64,000 nt of DNA from Obelidium mucronatum (GCA_025765595.1 JAIVFH010000033.1:62001-126000); one strand, 5' to 3'. Counted from the stretch's first letter, positions 33,177 through 45,441 are shown. Numbers and translations: made by a program. The notes: generated by a model not told the origin, from the letters alone.

Positions 33177-34720
33177 TCAACCACCCAACACATCGCCTTT
33201 CAGGTATCCCTTCCTTTTACCGGGAATGTCAAAAAGACCTTCCTCAAACCGGAAAGCTAGTGAGTTTTGAGAGCTGCTAGATGCAAGTTGCATGTTCTCA
33301 AACGTAACGACAAGATTCAAAGGAACCATACCCAATGGGATTTCCACTTTCACAGGAAATCCCCGCGGCATCTTCGACGCAGAATTTCCTCCTTGAAGCA
33401 AGAAATCCTTCAACGTTGTTGCATGATGATTTGGATGGGTAATTTCCAGTAATTCAAGAAGTAAAAGAACAGTGTGCATAGATATTGGAAACGATGATTC
33501 TGTATTTACAATGCGTAAATTAGGAGATATGGCTGAAGAATCAGGGGTGAGTAGCAGCCATGACACAAGTGATCGTTGCTCCAAAAACGCGTCTGGATCA
33601 TGCATCCAAATCATTGCAGAAACCTGCTTCTTGGTAACTCGCAACTCTTGCGAGCGCCCAACGACATCATTTGCATCAGAAAAGGGGTTTGTTGGGGGTA
33701 TCAGAGATGGGCGATATATTTTTGACGTCTCTAAATGCGATTTCGGATGTGTTCCTCCTGAATTCTTTGTATCGTTCTTATGACCTATTTCTGATTCAGA
33801 ACCATCTGACGAGCTGCTTGTCTCCAGAGCAGGGTTCAAGTGTTCATGCCGTTCTTGACAAATGCACGAAAGGCCGTCCAGATTCCAAACCGAAGTTTCC
33901 CATCCGGAAACTTTCTCATTACAATTTGTTTTGAAGAGCATTCCCGTTTGAGCACGGGAGATATTGACTTGCGAGAAATCAAATCGCGGAGGTGATATGA
34001 TGGGAGTGTTGAGGAGAATCGATATTTCCTGCTCAAGATCGTGAGAAGAAAGAGAGAAATCATTCGGGTAAATTTGCTGCACGAGGCGGCGCTGATGATC
34101 AATGACGACGAGCTTTGGCCCTTAAAGAGAGTTATTTTGAGTCTGTATTTGCTGCATCCACACAACAATCAAAACACCAACTTACCACCATCGCCACTGG
34201 CTTCCGTAAAAATCAAAGATAAGTCTCCTCTAATCCAGGACATTGACTCAAATCCAACCAACGTTGTATCTATTCGGACACGTTTCCCACATTTCCAAAT
34301 CTTGCAGACATCAGACGGACACAGTTGAGGCAAAAAAGGAATCCAAGAACTAAACTCCCACTTGATTTCAAGATAAAAGTCTGTTAAATCAGAGGACAGT
34401 GCCTTCAACAGAGCCCGCCCCTTCTCTTCGACCCATTTCAGCATTTCCACTCTCCACACTTTGAGAACCTGTTTCATGACATTTCGATCACCGATTGATG
34501 TGGCTTCTTGGATAGCGGACCATCCTTGGTCGGTTTTTTGAAGCACAAGATCTGGGAAATCGCAAAGCAGCAATTCAATACACTTATAACTGCTTGAAGC
34601 GATCGCGAATGTGAGAAGATTATGATTGGCGGATTTTTCTCGAACGAGAGCTTGGTTGGTGAACAGAAGGGACGAAAGCGCCGCTACCTCGTCGGCTTGG
34701 ATAAGGGCGAATGGGTCCAT
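33177..34720 (-). CDS. ANKRD13-family ankyrin repeat protein
   Basis: Two exons. Exon 1 (34720 to about 34170) begins [20 protein letters not shown], has ankyrin-like helices ([37 protein letters not shown]) and then the family hallmark [47 protein letters not shown]. Exon 2 continues with [18 protein letters not shown] and a conserved C-terminal region ([19 protein letters not shown]). Animal ANKRD13 proteins act in endosomal sorting of ubiquitinated cargo or as ER chaperones of receptors. I see no ubiquitin-interacting motifs at the C-terminus, so the ANKRD13C-like (ER) branch is a possibility. No frame problems. Confidence 0.85.
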
Positions 34721-34845
34721 GTGCGTACAAATAAAGAATAAATATAAAGCAACAATAAATTAGAAAGATAAAACAAGAGAAAGGCCAGAGCTTCATTGTC
34801 TCTATTCATTCATCATTAAAACCAGAGTTTGATCTTCAAATATCT

Positions 34846-35622
34846 TCAAACTGGCAGCTTTTTCCCCGAGAGCATGTCCACCACCTGATGAGAATTGAAC
34901 GAGATGTCAATTAAAAAATCTACATAATTGGTTTGATTGAATGACTATACATAATATTTACCTTGCTAACGCCGGGGGTATTTAGAATTGGGCCGATTAT
35001 GGGAAGTTTTCGTAGGAAACTGACAACGACCGGAAAAAAGTCACTGGAGTTTTAGAGACGAGCAGTTAGTTTTGATGTCTTCATCGCCAAAGTTTTGAAT
35101 CGCAAGTCCGTGTCAGCGCCCTTACGGCAACCGCATCCAACGCCCCCCTTCAAATCATTAAGTATGCTAGACACTAACCCGAATAAATTAACGAATCCAA
35201 AGGCCTCAACACACATTCCAACAAATGGCCATTTTATAAACACAAGCACAATTCCTCCAAAGAAGCATATCGTTCCCCGCAGCTTTTGCGGCCTTGCAAA
35301 GAACGCATATGTTTTTTGGATTCCAATGAGAAGAAATAGTCCAGCCAAAAACATGATCTGGTGGGTTGAGTTGATGTTGAGTATCATATGCAGTGATTGA
35401 TGTTAGCAATAGCCCGCCGACACAAGGACAAGTATGAGTCTAAATACATTTCCAATCGCCAACAGTCCGCCGTCAAACATGAGAAGGACCCCCAGCAACA
35501 TAAAGAAGAGACCGAAAACTGTCAGACCAACACCAATCTCTAGGAGCCAAAGTTAGAACCCCACCCTCCATCATAGCCCAACTGACTATTCAGCACTTAC
35601 TCTGCGTATCACTAAGCCACAT
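34846..35622 (-). CDS. GOT1: GOT1-like Golgi/ER membrane traffic protein
   Basis: Five exons encode about 135 residues: MWLSDTQ, then span 1 (IGVGLTVFGLFFMLLGVLLM), span 2 (IMFLAGLFLLIGIQKTYAFF), span 3 (GTICFFGGIVLVFIKWPFVG) and span 4 (FVNLFG, then DFFPVVVSFLRKLPIIG), ending LNTPGVSK-VVDMLSGKKLPV. The four-span layout, the FFPVV...LRxxPxxGxxLNxPG motif and the size match GOT1/GOLT1, a protein of ER-to-Golgi vesicles. It is head to head with UBE3C, 81 bases between start codons. Confidence 0.9.
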
Positions 35623-35703
35623 TGCTGGTTGTGCTTCTCCCTTTCTGCTGTTAAATATTTATTGAATCTAAAAATACAAGCAAAATTCGTATATTATTAA
35701 TAA

Positions 35704-38700
35704 ATGTTCGACGGTGGATTCAAAAGCAAACGAGCGGTGACAACAACCAAGTCTTGATTTAATTCGAATTAAACTCGGATTATGTAATTTTATCCAGATT
35801 TCTCTTGGCGGATCAAAGGGAGGAGCGACAGACAAGCAGGCACTGCTCAGACAGAACCAGCTTGAGAGGAACCAACGAGAACGCGAAAAGCTGCGCCAAA
35901 AAAGCGCAACTAAAATCCAGAGTTTCGTGCGCTCAAAGGCGGCTTTATCGCAGCAAAGAGCGGATGAGCGGATTGCGTTTGACTGTTGGAAGGAGACGAA
36001 GGACCAGGACAAGATAGGAGAATAGTGACACAGTCGGCAAGACTGGTATTTGTGTCGAGTCCCGTAATTCGAATCGAAAGTGGCGACGTGGATCGGGTTG
36101 CTCGATTGGTGCAGGAGTTGGGAGAGAGGGCCAAATGGATGGCACCTTTGCTCAACTTGGACACGCAATCTGAGTGGATGAATCTTTTACCAAAGATAAT
36201 CAATTTGTGCGTCCAATCTGCGCGCTTGATTGATGACAAGCAAAAGATCAAGTGTGTTATTGGCTTTGGATTTAATAGTGGCTGATTCCATTCACTTCCT
36301 CAGCATTCTTCTCCAGTTCCCACTCCTTGTGCTTCAAAGCATGTCCAGTCCTATTGTTGAATCTACACCTCTCTTGGCGCGACTACCCAACTTTCTTGTC
36401 AATCGTGGTATTTTCCGCAATTTGGAGGCGTTTATCGATTCAATGGTTTACAATTTGATTCCCTTCCTTGTGCAATTAAATATTAATCCCAATGATTTTT
36501 GTGTTTCACAAATCAAATAGCCAACGTCCCTGCCAGTGACATACGCGCCATTTCTTATCCTCACAACTCTACTGCAAGCGCTTCCTCCGTTTCTTACTGT
36601 CATGGAACAAGCGACATCCATCATGATGATTCCAAATTTGCCTGACAGAATGTCATCCAGCTCTCTTGTTCAATTCCTGCATGACTTCCCGATGAGAAAC
36701 TGGATTGGATACCTCCATACTCAATTAAGAACTCTGTTTTTAAAATTAGACCGCGATATAGTGTCCCAAAAGCAATCGTATTTATTGTCAAATCTGGTGG
36801 TTCTTTGGAGTAAAGGTGGAATGGATTCTGGAAAAAAGGAGCTGACTGAAATGGTGAATTTATGAAGTTCATAAACTTCTCTTGGTCGAATATTAATACT
36901 TTTATTACATGTACAGGTTGAATTTGTATCGGTTCTGCGAAGGTTGATTGATGCAATGCCTTTAGGATACTTTGCGACGGTGAATAGGGAGGTTTTTGAT
37001 GATCCAGCGAACGACGACAGCGATTCTGACAACGAAACCGTTCGAGAAGCATCCCCAAATCGCTATAGTACTGCCACACCGATGGAAGATATCCAAAAAA
37101 CGAATTCCATTGAGACTTTAGATGCGAGGACGAAATTGAATCTTAGTATCCTTGTGGATGGATCGTTTTTATCATCGTTTGTTGAAGCGACGGTGAAGAT
37201 GGGCGATTCAGGGCTGATGAATGACGTGGTCTTGTTGGTGTTGACGCTTGTATATCACTGGCCCACCAAGAAGACGGCTATTTTGGCTGCTGTGACATAT
37301 GGAACGAAACTTAAACTTATGCGTACTGTCTTGAGCTCCTTAAAATCCGGGGTAGTTTGGAGAGCAGCGATTGGAACCGAACGAAGTGGGTGGGGAAAGT
37401 ATTTGCATGGTGAGTGGGGTTCTCTGGCCATAGCTCAGCATAACTGGGTCCTCATTAATTATGGTAGATCCCAAACTTGCTGGTGAATGGGTGTCAATTG
37501 TCTTTCTTTCAGAAGTTCTGTGTCACCAACTCCAAATAATGAGTGATAATGAATTTTTGGGACTCACTGATCCAGTATCCATTGCAGAAATTATAGCAGT
37601 GTCCAGTATTTTAAGGGTTGGCTTGTTTCTTTGTCGTTTCAAATTGATCTCATATGCACTTCTCGCAGAACGTGCTGTTCCACGTATTTTGGACGGCGGC
37701 AGATTTTTCAAAGACTGAAACAATGGCGAAGTACAACTCTCATATAATCCACGCATTTACGTCATTGCTGGAACAGATATATTCACGAGAGTTCGTATTC
37801 CTTGCAGATGCTTTTATGACAATTAACACTTTCTTTCAACAGCTCCAGACGCCAATTCTGTCCACCAAACCACTGGCAAATGACAAGCGAACTCGAAATG
37901 GAATCCTTCATCCAACTTGCGATTGCGGACTCAGACGCGTCATCAATCATCACGGCCACATCGCCCATACGAAGCATCAAAAACATCACCAACAGCCCCC
38001 GACAACAAATTCTCACACATATTCCATACGTAATACCATTTGAAGTCCGTGTGCGGATTTTCCGAGAATGGATAAAGCGCGACAGGGAATCTGCTGGACT
38101 GGATAGCGAGTGGTTACGTCCTGTAGCGAGAGTGGAGATTCGTAGGGATCATGTTTTTGAAGACGCATATACAAAGCTGATTGGATTGGGTGCTGGTTTG
38201 AAGAATCGAGTTGCAATCACTTTTGTTAGTAGTTTGGATGGGATGGTTGAGGCGGGCATTGATGGGTAATTCACCAGAACTAGACGTTTTCGCATTCATT
38301 CTAATGTTTTGTGCTTGGATTTTTCGATTTATAGAGGTGGGGTATTCAAAGAATTTTTGAGTGAGTTATTGAAAGAAGTGTTTGCGGATGGGAAACATGG
38401 TCTCTTTCAAAGCACCCCTGACAACCTCATTTACCCGCAAACGAACAACCGATTCGATGCCCTGCGTCTTCGATACATGGAATTCTTTGGCCGAATTATT
38501 GCGAAAGCTTTATACGAAGGAATCTTGATTGACGCTGGATTTGCAGGATTCTTTTTGTCCAAGTGGCTGGGAAGGCAAAGCTATCTTGATGATTTATTGA
38601 CACTTGATGCCGAGCTATACAACGGCCTCATGTTTCTCAAAAACTATAAGGGGAATGTAGAGCAGGATTTGAGTTTGAATTTCACAGCGACAGAAGAAGG

Positions 38701-39462
38701 GAAAGAACCAGGGACACAGAGGATTGTTGAGTTGGTTCCGAATGGAGCCAATATTCCCGTCACATTGGAGAATAGGATCAAGTATATTTATTTGATGGCG
38801 AATTATAAACTGAATTTGCGGATCGGAGTTCCTTGTCGCGCCTTTTTTGAGGGATTGAGGTATTTGCTTATTCTCATTTTGGGCTCCTAAACTGATTTGC
38901 ATCTGTTATCTCTTCAAGCACACTCATTAACGCTAAATGGCTTCGCATATTTAATCAGTCCGAACTTCAAATGCTTTTGGGTGGTGCCAGTGTGCCCATA
39001 GACCTGGAAGATTTGAAAGAGAATATTACGTATGGCGGAGACTTCCACGAGCTCCATCCAACAATCAAGTTGTTCTGGGATGTTGTCGAAGATGATGCAG
39101 TTTTCACCGAAGAAGACCGGCGACTTTTGGTGAAGTTTGTTACAAGTTGTGCAAGGCCGCCACTGGTGAGCGATTTTTTTCCCACCATTTGATTTTCACG
39201 TTGTTGAAAAGTATCATATTTCAGCTTGGATTTTCAGAATTAAGACCTGGATTTTGTATCCGCCCTTCTGGCGAGAGTGAGGACAGATTACGTGAGTTGA
39301 AGGAGCAGATTCTTGTTCGTCAATATTAACAGGAATCCGCACACAGCATCTGCATCGACATGTGTGAATATGCTGAAACTTCCAGAATATCGGTCTCGGA
39401 GCGCGTTGAAGGAGAAGTTGCTGTACGCTATTCGCAGTGGTGCCGGGTTTGAGCTGAGTTGA
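35704..39462 (+). CDS. HUL5: HECT E3 ubiquitin ligase UBE3C/HUL5
   Basis: About ten exons encode close to 1,000 residues. The start, [16 protein letters not shown] followed by ISLGGSKGG, then [21 protein letters not shown] with an IQ-type helix, matches the N-terminus of UBE3C/HUL5. The C-terminal HECT domain is complete: [70 protein letters not shown] and the catalytic Cys in [16 protein letters not shown]. The last intron uses the acceptor just before CATCTGCATCG (about 39345) to restore frame. HUL5-type ligases extend ubiquitin chains on proteasome-bound and misfolded proteins, so it may work with PSMD10 on the same machine. The product ends [11 protein letters not shown]. Confidence 0.9.
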
Positions 39463-39602
39463 TGAAAAACACCAAATATAGCAGAATAGGAGATATTTGA
39501 TCTTGGGGCACAAATGGTCCCCTTTACAATAATGATCATCTTAGAGAACTCGTGATGATTGAAATATTACACATTTATTCACATTGCAGAAGCCAGAATC
39601 CT

Positions 39603-39958
39603 CTAGAACACATAGAGCAGAATTGCAACAGCGATTGCAACCAATCCCTCAAAAGATACAGCCGAGCTTTTGACCTTCAGTTCTGCCTGCGTGGAATCAA
39701 AACAAGGTCCGAATGCACCTTTAACCGCCATCTGATAAATCTCTGTTTTGGTAACAGACCCATCACAAGCCGCATTTCCAAATAGATCGACAGTGACAAC
39801 CTTCGTTGCGTTGGCCAAAGTACTCTGCCTTGCAATAGAGTAAGTTCCATTTGTTCGGGCTGGAACACCCTTGTCAAAAACAGTGCCAAACATGGATGTT
39901 ATGTTTGCAATGAATCCTGTGTTTGTGAAGCCCTGTGACCAAATCTCAGTAAGAGGAC
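39603..39958 (-). pseudogene. 5'-truncated copy of the Cys-rich family (C-terminal part only)
   Basis: The frame reads GFTNTGFIANITSMFGTVF, then NGTYSIARQSTLANATKVV, SVTKTEIYQ and the hydrophobic end FEGLVAIAVAILLYVF. This aligns with the last third of family protein B immediately upstream on the same strand (NGTYSIS; NGTVLETQAYE; hydrophobic tail). An in-frame stop precedes the alignable part near 39955, and nothing of the N-terminal constant block is present before gene B begins. It is therefore a relic of a tandem duplicate, unless it is a 3' alternative exon set for gene B. Confidence 0.7.
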
Positions 39959-40054
39959 GCTATCAGAGGTGGATGCTTTGACTCCGTGCAGAATATCTTG
40001 CTTTGACGACTCATCAGAGTTTCATTTGATTTATTCATATACCGGCACCCATAT

Positions 40055-41209
40055 TTACAACTCCATCGCCGCCAACACGAGAATCAATCCGACACTTGCG
40101 CGAAGTATAACCGAACTAGACTTGAAATTCATCAAATCAACACGCGTGAAATTGGTGCATGTTCGGTCTTGTGGTCCAGGACTGGAAGAGACTTCATACG
40201 CCTGAGTCTCCAGAACTGTCCCATTGCACTCAGAGCTGCCATACACTGTGGACAACAGGAAGCTCTTATTCGCGGTCGTATTCACTGTGGAGATTGAATA
40301 TGTTCCGTTGAGCCCAGTTGGAACACATTTGTTGAGCAGAGCTGCGAAACTTGAAGTAGCCGTTTCAAGACACTCGTTCTTCAAGGGCTCTTTCTTACCA
40401 CGACGAATCACAAAATAGGGCCTGTTGAAGAACCCTTGTGGTTGAAAGTAGTCCACAACTGTCTGCGCTGAACATTGTCTTTGGGGAGTTCCGTAAGGAA
40501 TATTGCACGCAGGGGCAGTTGCAGTAGACGCTGGTTTAGCAGCTGGAGAAGTGGTAGTAGTAGTTTCAGTTTGAGGATCGGATGGAGCTCCTGAATACTG
40601 CAGGCAGGAATCCGCCAAATAAACCGATGCTGACACTGGCAGACCACAGCCAACACCAAAATATTGATCTGTTACCAAAAACGGAAACCCACGATTATAT
40701 ACAGTCCAATTTACACACCCAGAATTATGTTCTCTGAATTCTGACCCAAGGTAGAAACCAACGGAGTCGTCAACTTTAACAGTACAGTTAGCATCCTTGA
40801 AACCAGTCACGAAGATGCCGTCGCCGTCTTTCCGGGTCACTTTCTCGTGTGTGAAGGGGATCGTTTCGACGGTCGTTGCGCCAGTTCTTTTCGAGAAGGT
40901 ATTGCCCTCGATGTTTGGGACACAAATATCAAAAGGATACTGAAACGAGTAGTAAGGACCCTCCTTTAGCTGCGTAGCGCACTTAGTTGCGTCGCTTAAT
41001 ACTTGAAGCTGAGAGACATTCCCGAAGAGTTCTGTCCCAAGAGCAGCAAGTCCGTCGGAAGTGGTGCAAGAACTGCGCGAGAAGTAGCCAGAGTCCTGGC
41101 GGCAAGAAGTGTCCAAGCGGATGTTTTCACAAGAGCCAGGAGGAAAGGACACTCTGATGGGGACCGTGCAGGCTGCGTCCGAGTAGAAAGTTTTGAATTG
41201 GAGGCTCAT
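40055..41209 (-). CDS. Cys-rich family protein B with hydrophobic C-terminal tail
   Basis: One open exon, about 384 residues from MSLQFKTFYSDAACTVP (ATG at 41209; an in-frame start at 41251 is possible). The first 48 residues are nearly identical to protein A even at the DNA level, including CENIRLDTSCRQDSGYFSRS; after that the two proteins diverge strongly apart from Cys, CVPNIE and NGTYSIS-like motifs. A Thr/Pro-rich segment (TETTTTTSPAAKPASTATAP) divides the protein. The tail FKSSSVILRASVGLILVLAA is hydrophobic, as for a GPI signal. No signal peptide is evident in the same exon. The protein is probably a surface glycoprotein; the function is unknown. Confidence 0.72.
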   Translation of the reverse strand: MSLQFKTFYSDAACTVPIRVSFPPGSCENIRLDTSCRQDSGYFSRSSCTTSDGLAALGTELFGNVSQLQVLSDATKCATQLKEGPYYSFQYPFDICVPNIEGNTFSKRTGATTVETIPFTHEKVTRKDGDGIFVTGFKDANCTVKVDDSVGFYLGSEFREHNSGCVNWTVYNRGFPFLVTDQYFGVGCGLPVSASVYLADSCLQYSGAPSDPQTETTTTTSPAAKPASTATAPACNIPYGTPQRQCSAQTVVDYFQPQGFFNRPYFVIRRGKKEPLKNECLETATSSFAALLNKCVPTGLNGTYSISTVNTTANKSFLLSTVYGSSECNGTVLETQAYEVSSSPGPQDRTCTNFTRVDLMNFKSSSVILRASVGLILVLAAMEL

Positions 41210-41385
41210 TTTTAATGATTGCGACGAGTTTGATTGATACAAGCCCAACAAACAAAAGCCAAAATATCAAAATATCAACGATTCGATGGAAAAGGAAGGA
41301 GAACCGGATGGTGTATTCGTCTGACAAATGAAATCAGTGATCGCATCCTTCAAATTACTTCCAGAACGCCGCACATAAAGCCACC

Positions 41386-42643
41386 CTATTGTAATTGCCT
41401 CCCGCAACCGTGGCACAATTCCCAACTTGAATGGTTTCTTATACCGCAAGCTAAGCATTTCCAGATTGAAGAGGTTTCGGCCGATTCATCTTCATTTTGC
41501 GCTACAATCACACTCTCACACACGAGGCAAACTGGGGCTGTTGATGAGTTCTCTGAAAACGTACAGATGGGGCAAACGACAGTGTCCTTGTTACTGAGAG
41601 CTGGCTTATGCTGCTTTGATGAACAACCGGAAGACACGGCGACTTTCGCCGAATTGCCAGTCTCCCCAAACCCATAAAGTTCCAGCTCCATTTTCAACGA
41701 TTCTTTGGTCTCCCTTGAATCATATTCCAAATCTTGTCTCGTTTCTTCGTAGTCAGAAAAGTCTTCAATACGCTCCCATTCATCAAGTGTAAAAATGTCA
41801 GCATCTTCCTCAAGTTTTGCGCCGGACACATTAGCAGCAGTCCATGAAGAGCCGGCTTTGGCAGAATCGGTACTCGGTTTGGCTATTCTCGAAAGTGCAG
41901 CTTGAAGAGCCCGATCCCTCCCAGCTTTAGACTGTGCAACTCGCGGTTTGGCTTTTCCTGTGGGCGGACCCTCCTCGGATACACCGACTTTCTCCCCTAC
42001 TCCTTCAAATTTCCTTTTCCGTTTCTTTCTGAAGATTGTGCTTCCTGGTTGACTTTTTCGCGTCTTTTTCCAGGATCCACCGCACAACGATTGAAAAGGA
42101 ACAGCTTCCCCACCAAATCCAACGGCATGATATTCAGTTCCGTTTAAATTAACTCCTTTTGACCAGAATCCATCCCCAGTGTATCCAGTGGCACGAAGCG
42201 ACTTGTATTCGTCCGAGAGAGCCGCAAGGGATTTAAAAAACTGAGGATTATGAGACATGTTCTTGATGTGCGTGAGTTCGTGGAGCATAACATGAATAAG
42301 AAAGGGAAACGGAAGGAATGACCCCGCTTGGTTGCGTAAAACAAGCTCAATAACCTGTCCTTTCACCCGCTGTGTCATTTCGGACCTGTCAATAATGCTC
42401 AAATAAAAGACTTGCCTCTCCACTGTTCCAGTTTCGACCGGCAAACTCTTTGTTGAACACAAACTCTTCAAATGAACGCACTGCCAATCCGTGTCTTTGC
42501 ATTAGCGGCCGAACAACAGCTGCGATTTGGTTCATGATTTTGAGAGCAAAGTCGCTGTCCTTGAAAGTCGGAAGAACTGAGATGAAATCGATAAACTTGT
42601 TTGGTCGTTGGCTGCGTTCATTGAGGCGAAGCAGCGGCGGCAT
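41386..42643 (-). CDS. WSS1: WSS1-type DNA-protein crosslink metalloprotease
   Basis: Exon 1 (42643-42416) starts MPPLLRLNERSQRPNKFIDF; exon 2 (42354-41386) continues VIELVLRNQAGSF. The WLM domain carries the zinc-protease motif LHELTHIKNMSHNPQFF (HExxH plus the third His). An acidic stretch (DEWERIEDFSDYEETRQDLE) follows, and two RanBP2-type zinc fingers close the protein: VCPICTFSENSSTAPVCLVC and WKCLACGIRNHSSWELCHGC. WSS1/SPRTN proteases remove proteins crosslinked to DNA, and Wss1 acts with SUMO and CDC48. The intron between the exons (42355-42415, 61 bases) starts with GCAAGT, a GC-AG intron; reading through it keeps a frame open but disrupts the WLM domain. Confidence 0.9.
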
Positions 42644-42933
42644 CGACGAAAAAAACAAAGGCAAATAATAAATATTTATCTATTTAATAATATTTCTATT
42701 CAACTTATGATTCATAGTAGTTCATAGTAGGCTATGCTAATTTCACCACAAAGTTGTTCTGAATGCAACAAGACGCGTCATCCCAACGAATTAACGTGTT
42801 TGATCTTGAAAATTCCAAACTGTTTGATGTTTCCGTCGGTCGGCACCTTGAGCTAACAAACAGAAAGGTGAGGATCGGTGATTGCATGATGTTGAGGGAA
42901 TACAGGAAGAAGATAAAGAAATGGGGCTCAGAA

Positions 42934-43226
42934 GGGCCTATTAAACAGGAAGCCCAAGGCCCATTGCAAGTGATGGGAAGTCCTGGGCTCCTTTAAAAAA
43001 TAGGGAATCCCGCTGATTGAACAGCATTGGCTCGGGGCTCATGTATGAGACAAATCGTCCGCCAACCCAAACCCCATAAGAGAGGGCCTATTATTATAAG
43101 ACATTCCAGGGCCCATCTAAAGTGACGGGAAGTCCTTAAATTTCCTTTCAAACAGGTAGTCCCGCTGATTCAACAGCATTGGCTCGGGGCTCATGTATGA
43201 GACAAATCGTCCGCCAATCTCGATGT
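42934..43226 (+). repeat. Tandem duplication of about 145 bases (exon plus intron edge)
   Basis: Two units, about 42934-43082 and 43083-43226, share AGGGCCTATTA, GGGAAGTCCT and then a nearly perfect 60-base stretch around GCATTGGCTCGGGGCTCATG. Copy 2 ends in a good donor (GATGTGAGT); copy 1 has CCCAAACCCC in that place and no donor. This looks like a duplicated exon of the neighbouring unknown gene, of which one copy has lost its splice site. Confidence 0.65.
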
Positions 43227-43325
43227 GAGTACGGAATGGATTGGAATTTCACTTATCGATTGAATAGTTTCCAGTTTGACGTTTTTTTTTTTTTGAGATC
43301 TTTATTTGTTCATAAATAAGAAAAA

Positions 43326-45441
43326 ATGCGCGACTTCAGCAAGTATTTTCTAGAGACGCATGCACCCAGTTTTTACGGCACTATGATGTTCATCTTGAGT
43401 GACCCAAGTGTAGAATCTTCTCTGGACCTATACAGGTCAAAAACCGAAGACAAATGGGTGGCCTTCGTGAATCTGTTTGCAACCAGGGCCAGCATCCCGC
43501 CGTTCAAAGTTTGCTTCAGCATAAACTAAAAGTAATATTGAACGTTTTCTATCTGCACAAAGGACGAATCGGTCATTAGTGACGCGTTTCTCTCTCTGGA
43601 TTCGTACTTTTCCTTGCATCGGCTATCACGAAAAAATATTATTTACTCCGCCGAAACCTTCTCAATCGAGGAATCTCTGGCCCATAACCCACTTAAAAGG
43701 CATGTTTATACTATTTCTATGCTCTTCTTTCGAAAAGAATTAACTAATTCTTAGACTCTTTTAGACATAGAGACAACTTCAAAGTCATTTCTAAAAAGAC
43801 ACGATTATCCAAGACTTCGGCCGTTGATAACGAACAGTTGATTTCGGGCGACGAAGATACAAAAGAAGACACGACTTCGAATGAAGCACCTAACGAGAAT
43901 TTTGACGATGGGATAGAGGATGATGGCAACGTCGAAGGTGAATAGCTTTGGCATTAAATTCGGTATATAATAGTGTTTTTGTTTAGTTTACTTGCCATTA
44001 GAACAGACAATCGGCAAATCTTCAACTTTTGGATGTGATGACGACACCGACTGGAGCAATTGGGGTGATTCTCTAAAGAATGCGAACACAAATCATGTTT
44101 GCAGGTTTGAATGGCATTTTACTTTCGTAACTATAAAACTTGAGTCTAACTCCGCTTGTTTTAGTCCAGCATACGAAAATGTCATTATTTGCGGCGATGG
44201 AATCACAAAGTCATCATGGATGTCTGTCGATTTGTACAAAAGGATACAGTCTTTAGCGTCTACTCCTTGCCATTCTGCGTGCTCGAATTTGAAGGAACTG
44301 GCGATGATGGTTCTTGAAAAGGTGAACAAAGACTATTTAACACCTGGACTCTAATATTTTTTACAAAAAGAAAAGCATTGAGGATATATTGTCAACCTGT
44401 CAAATACTTAGTAAATCTTTGAAATCGTGCTTGTGTGTCGATTGCTCGTTTCCCCTCACAATGTCAATTCTGAAGAAAATGTATTATTATTGCATTATTG
44501 TCGTTTTTTATTTACGCCATATTCACTATTTTTGTCTATTTAGAATGAAACGAGTATATATTCGAAACGATGCTGTCAAGAGCGAGTCCTTTTATTCTTT
44601 TGGCTTGGTCTGGCCTGTATTGGAGAAAATTTGTGACAATGTATCCTGCGAATTTGTGCCGTGCGTCGCGTTCCAACTTGAATTATTCTTAATCCTGTTT
44701 TATCGCTTTAAAACACAGCGGCGAAGTTGCTTTAGCCAGCTTAGACAAAGCGCGCAGACTTTCAAAACACATGGCAAAACATCCACAAAACGCAGATGGA
44801 ATTATTAAAACATCGTCCTCAATTGAACTGGCTCACCTGGAAGTGAGTGGCCATTTTGGACTCGTTGACAATTCTCGTTCTGGGTGGGATTTTTTCAAAC
44901 TTTGGAGAGGATGCAAAGCCATGCTTGTGACAATTGCTTGCAAATACCGTTTCGCAAGTAGTGAAACTTTTTCAAAACTGAAAGTGTTCGGCATTCATTG
45001 TCACAGTATGTACCCAGATGATTTTTGGTTTTGCTATATACTAACTATACATCTTTTTAGAATCACAAATTGACGTTTGGGAAATGAGACCTGTTGCTCC
45101 CAATATTTACGTGTTTCTCAGAAGTTCCAGTTTTCGATTTGAAGAAAAGTTTGAGGCATCGATGGTGATTTCCTGTTCAAAGCTTGTGTCCATGTTACAG
45201 GTCTGAGATGTTTATACGACTCTTTTTGAGGTTGACCATATTTATTCAGAATTGCTTGAAGGAATCTCGGACTGTTTTGGAAAATCTTGACAAAGAGCAT
45301 CAATTAATGTTGGTTAAACAGCAACTGGGAAGCTCTACTCCTGTTGCAAGATTGGACAATATTTACACTACAGATATGAGAACTTTAAAGAAGGCAGGAA
45401 ACAAGAAAGGTGTTGCAACATGTGCACCTGGAACTGAATGA
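43326..45441 (+). CDS. Unrecognised multi-exon fungal protein, possibly nuclease-like fold
   Basis: At least eight exons can be followed from MRDFSKYFLETHAPSFYGTM to the end GNKKGVATCAPGTE. Upstream exons from an ATG at 42763 (MQQDASSQRINVFDLENSKL) through the duplicated exon are likely but cannot be joined with certainty. In the middle is an acidic segment (DGIEDDGNVE; DDDTDWSNWGDS). The last third contains KHPQNADGIIK followed by SIELAHLEVSG, reminiscent of the D...ExE/ExK core in a group of expanded, uncharacterised proteins of early-diverging fungi that I would place near the PD-(D/E)XK fold. That placement is inference. No signal peptide or membrane span. Short exons and introns of usual form indicate a transcribed gene. 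Confidence 0.5.

Noticed and set aside
39603..41209. Transposon or viral insertion as origin of the Cys-rich copies
   Set aside because: No terminal repeats, target duplications or enzymes of mobile elements are visible around the copies; tandem duplication explains them.
41267..41677. Plus-strand frame of 147 codons opposite WSS1
   Set aside because: Antisense shadow of the zinc-finger part of WSS1.
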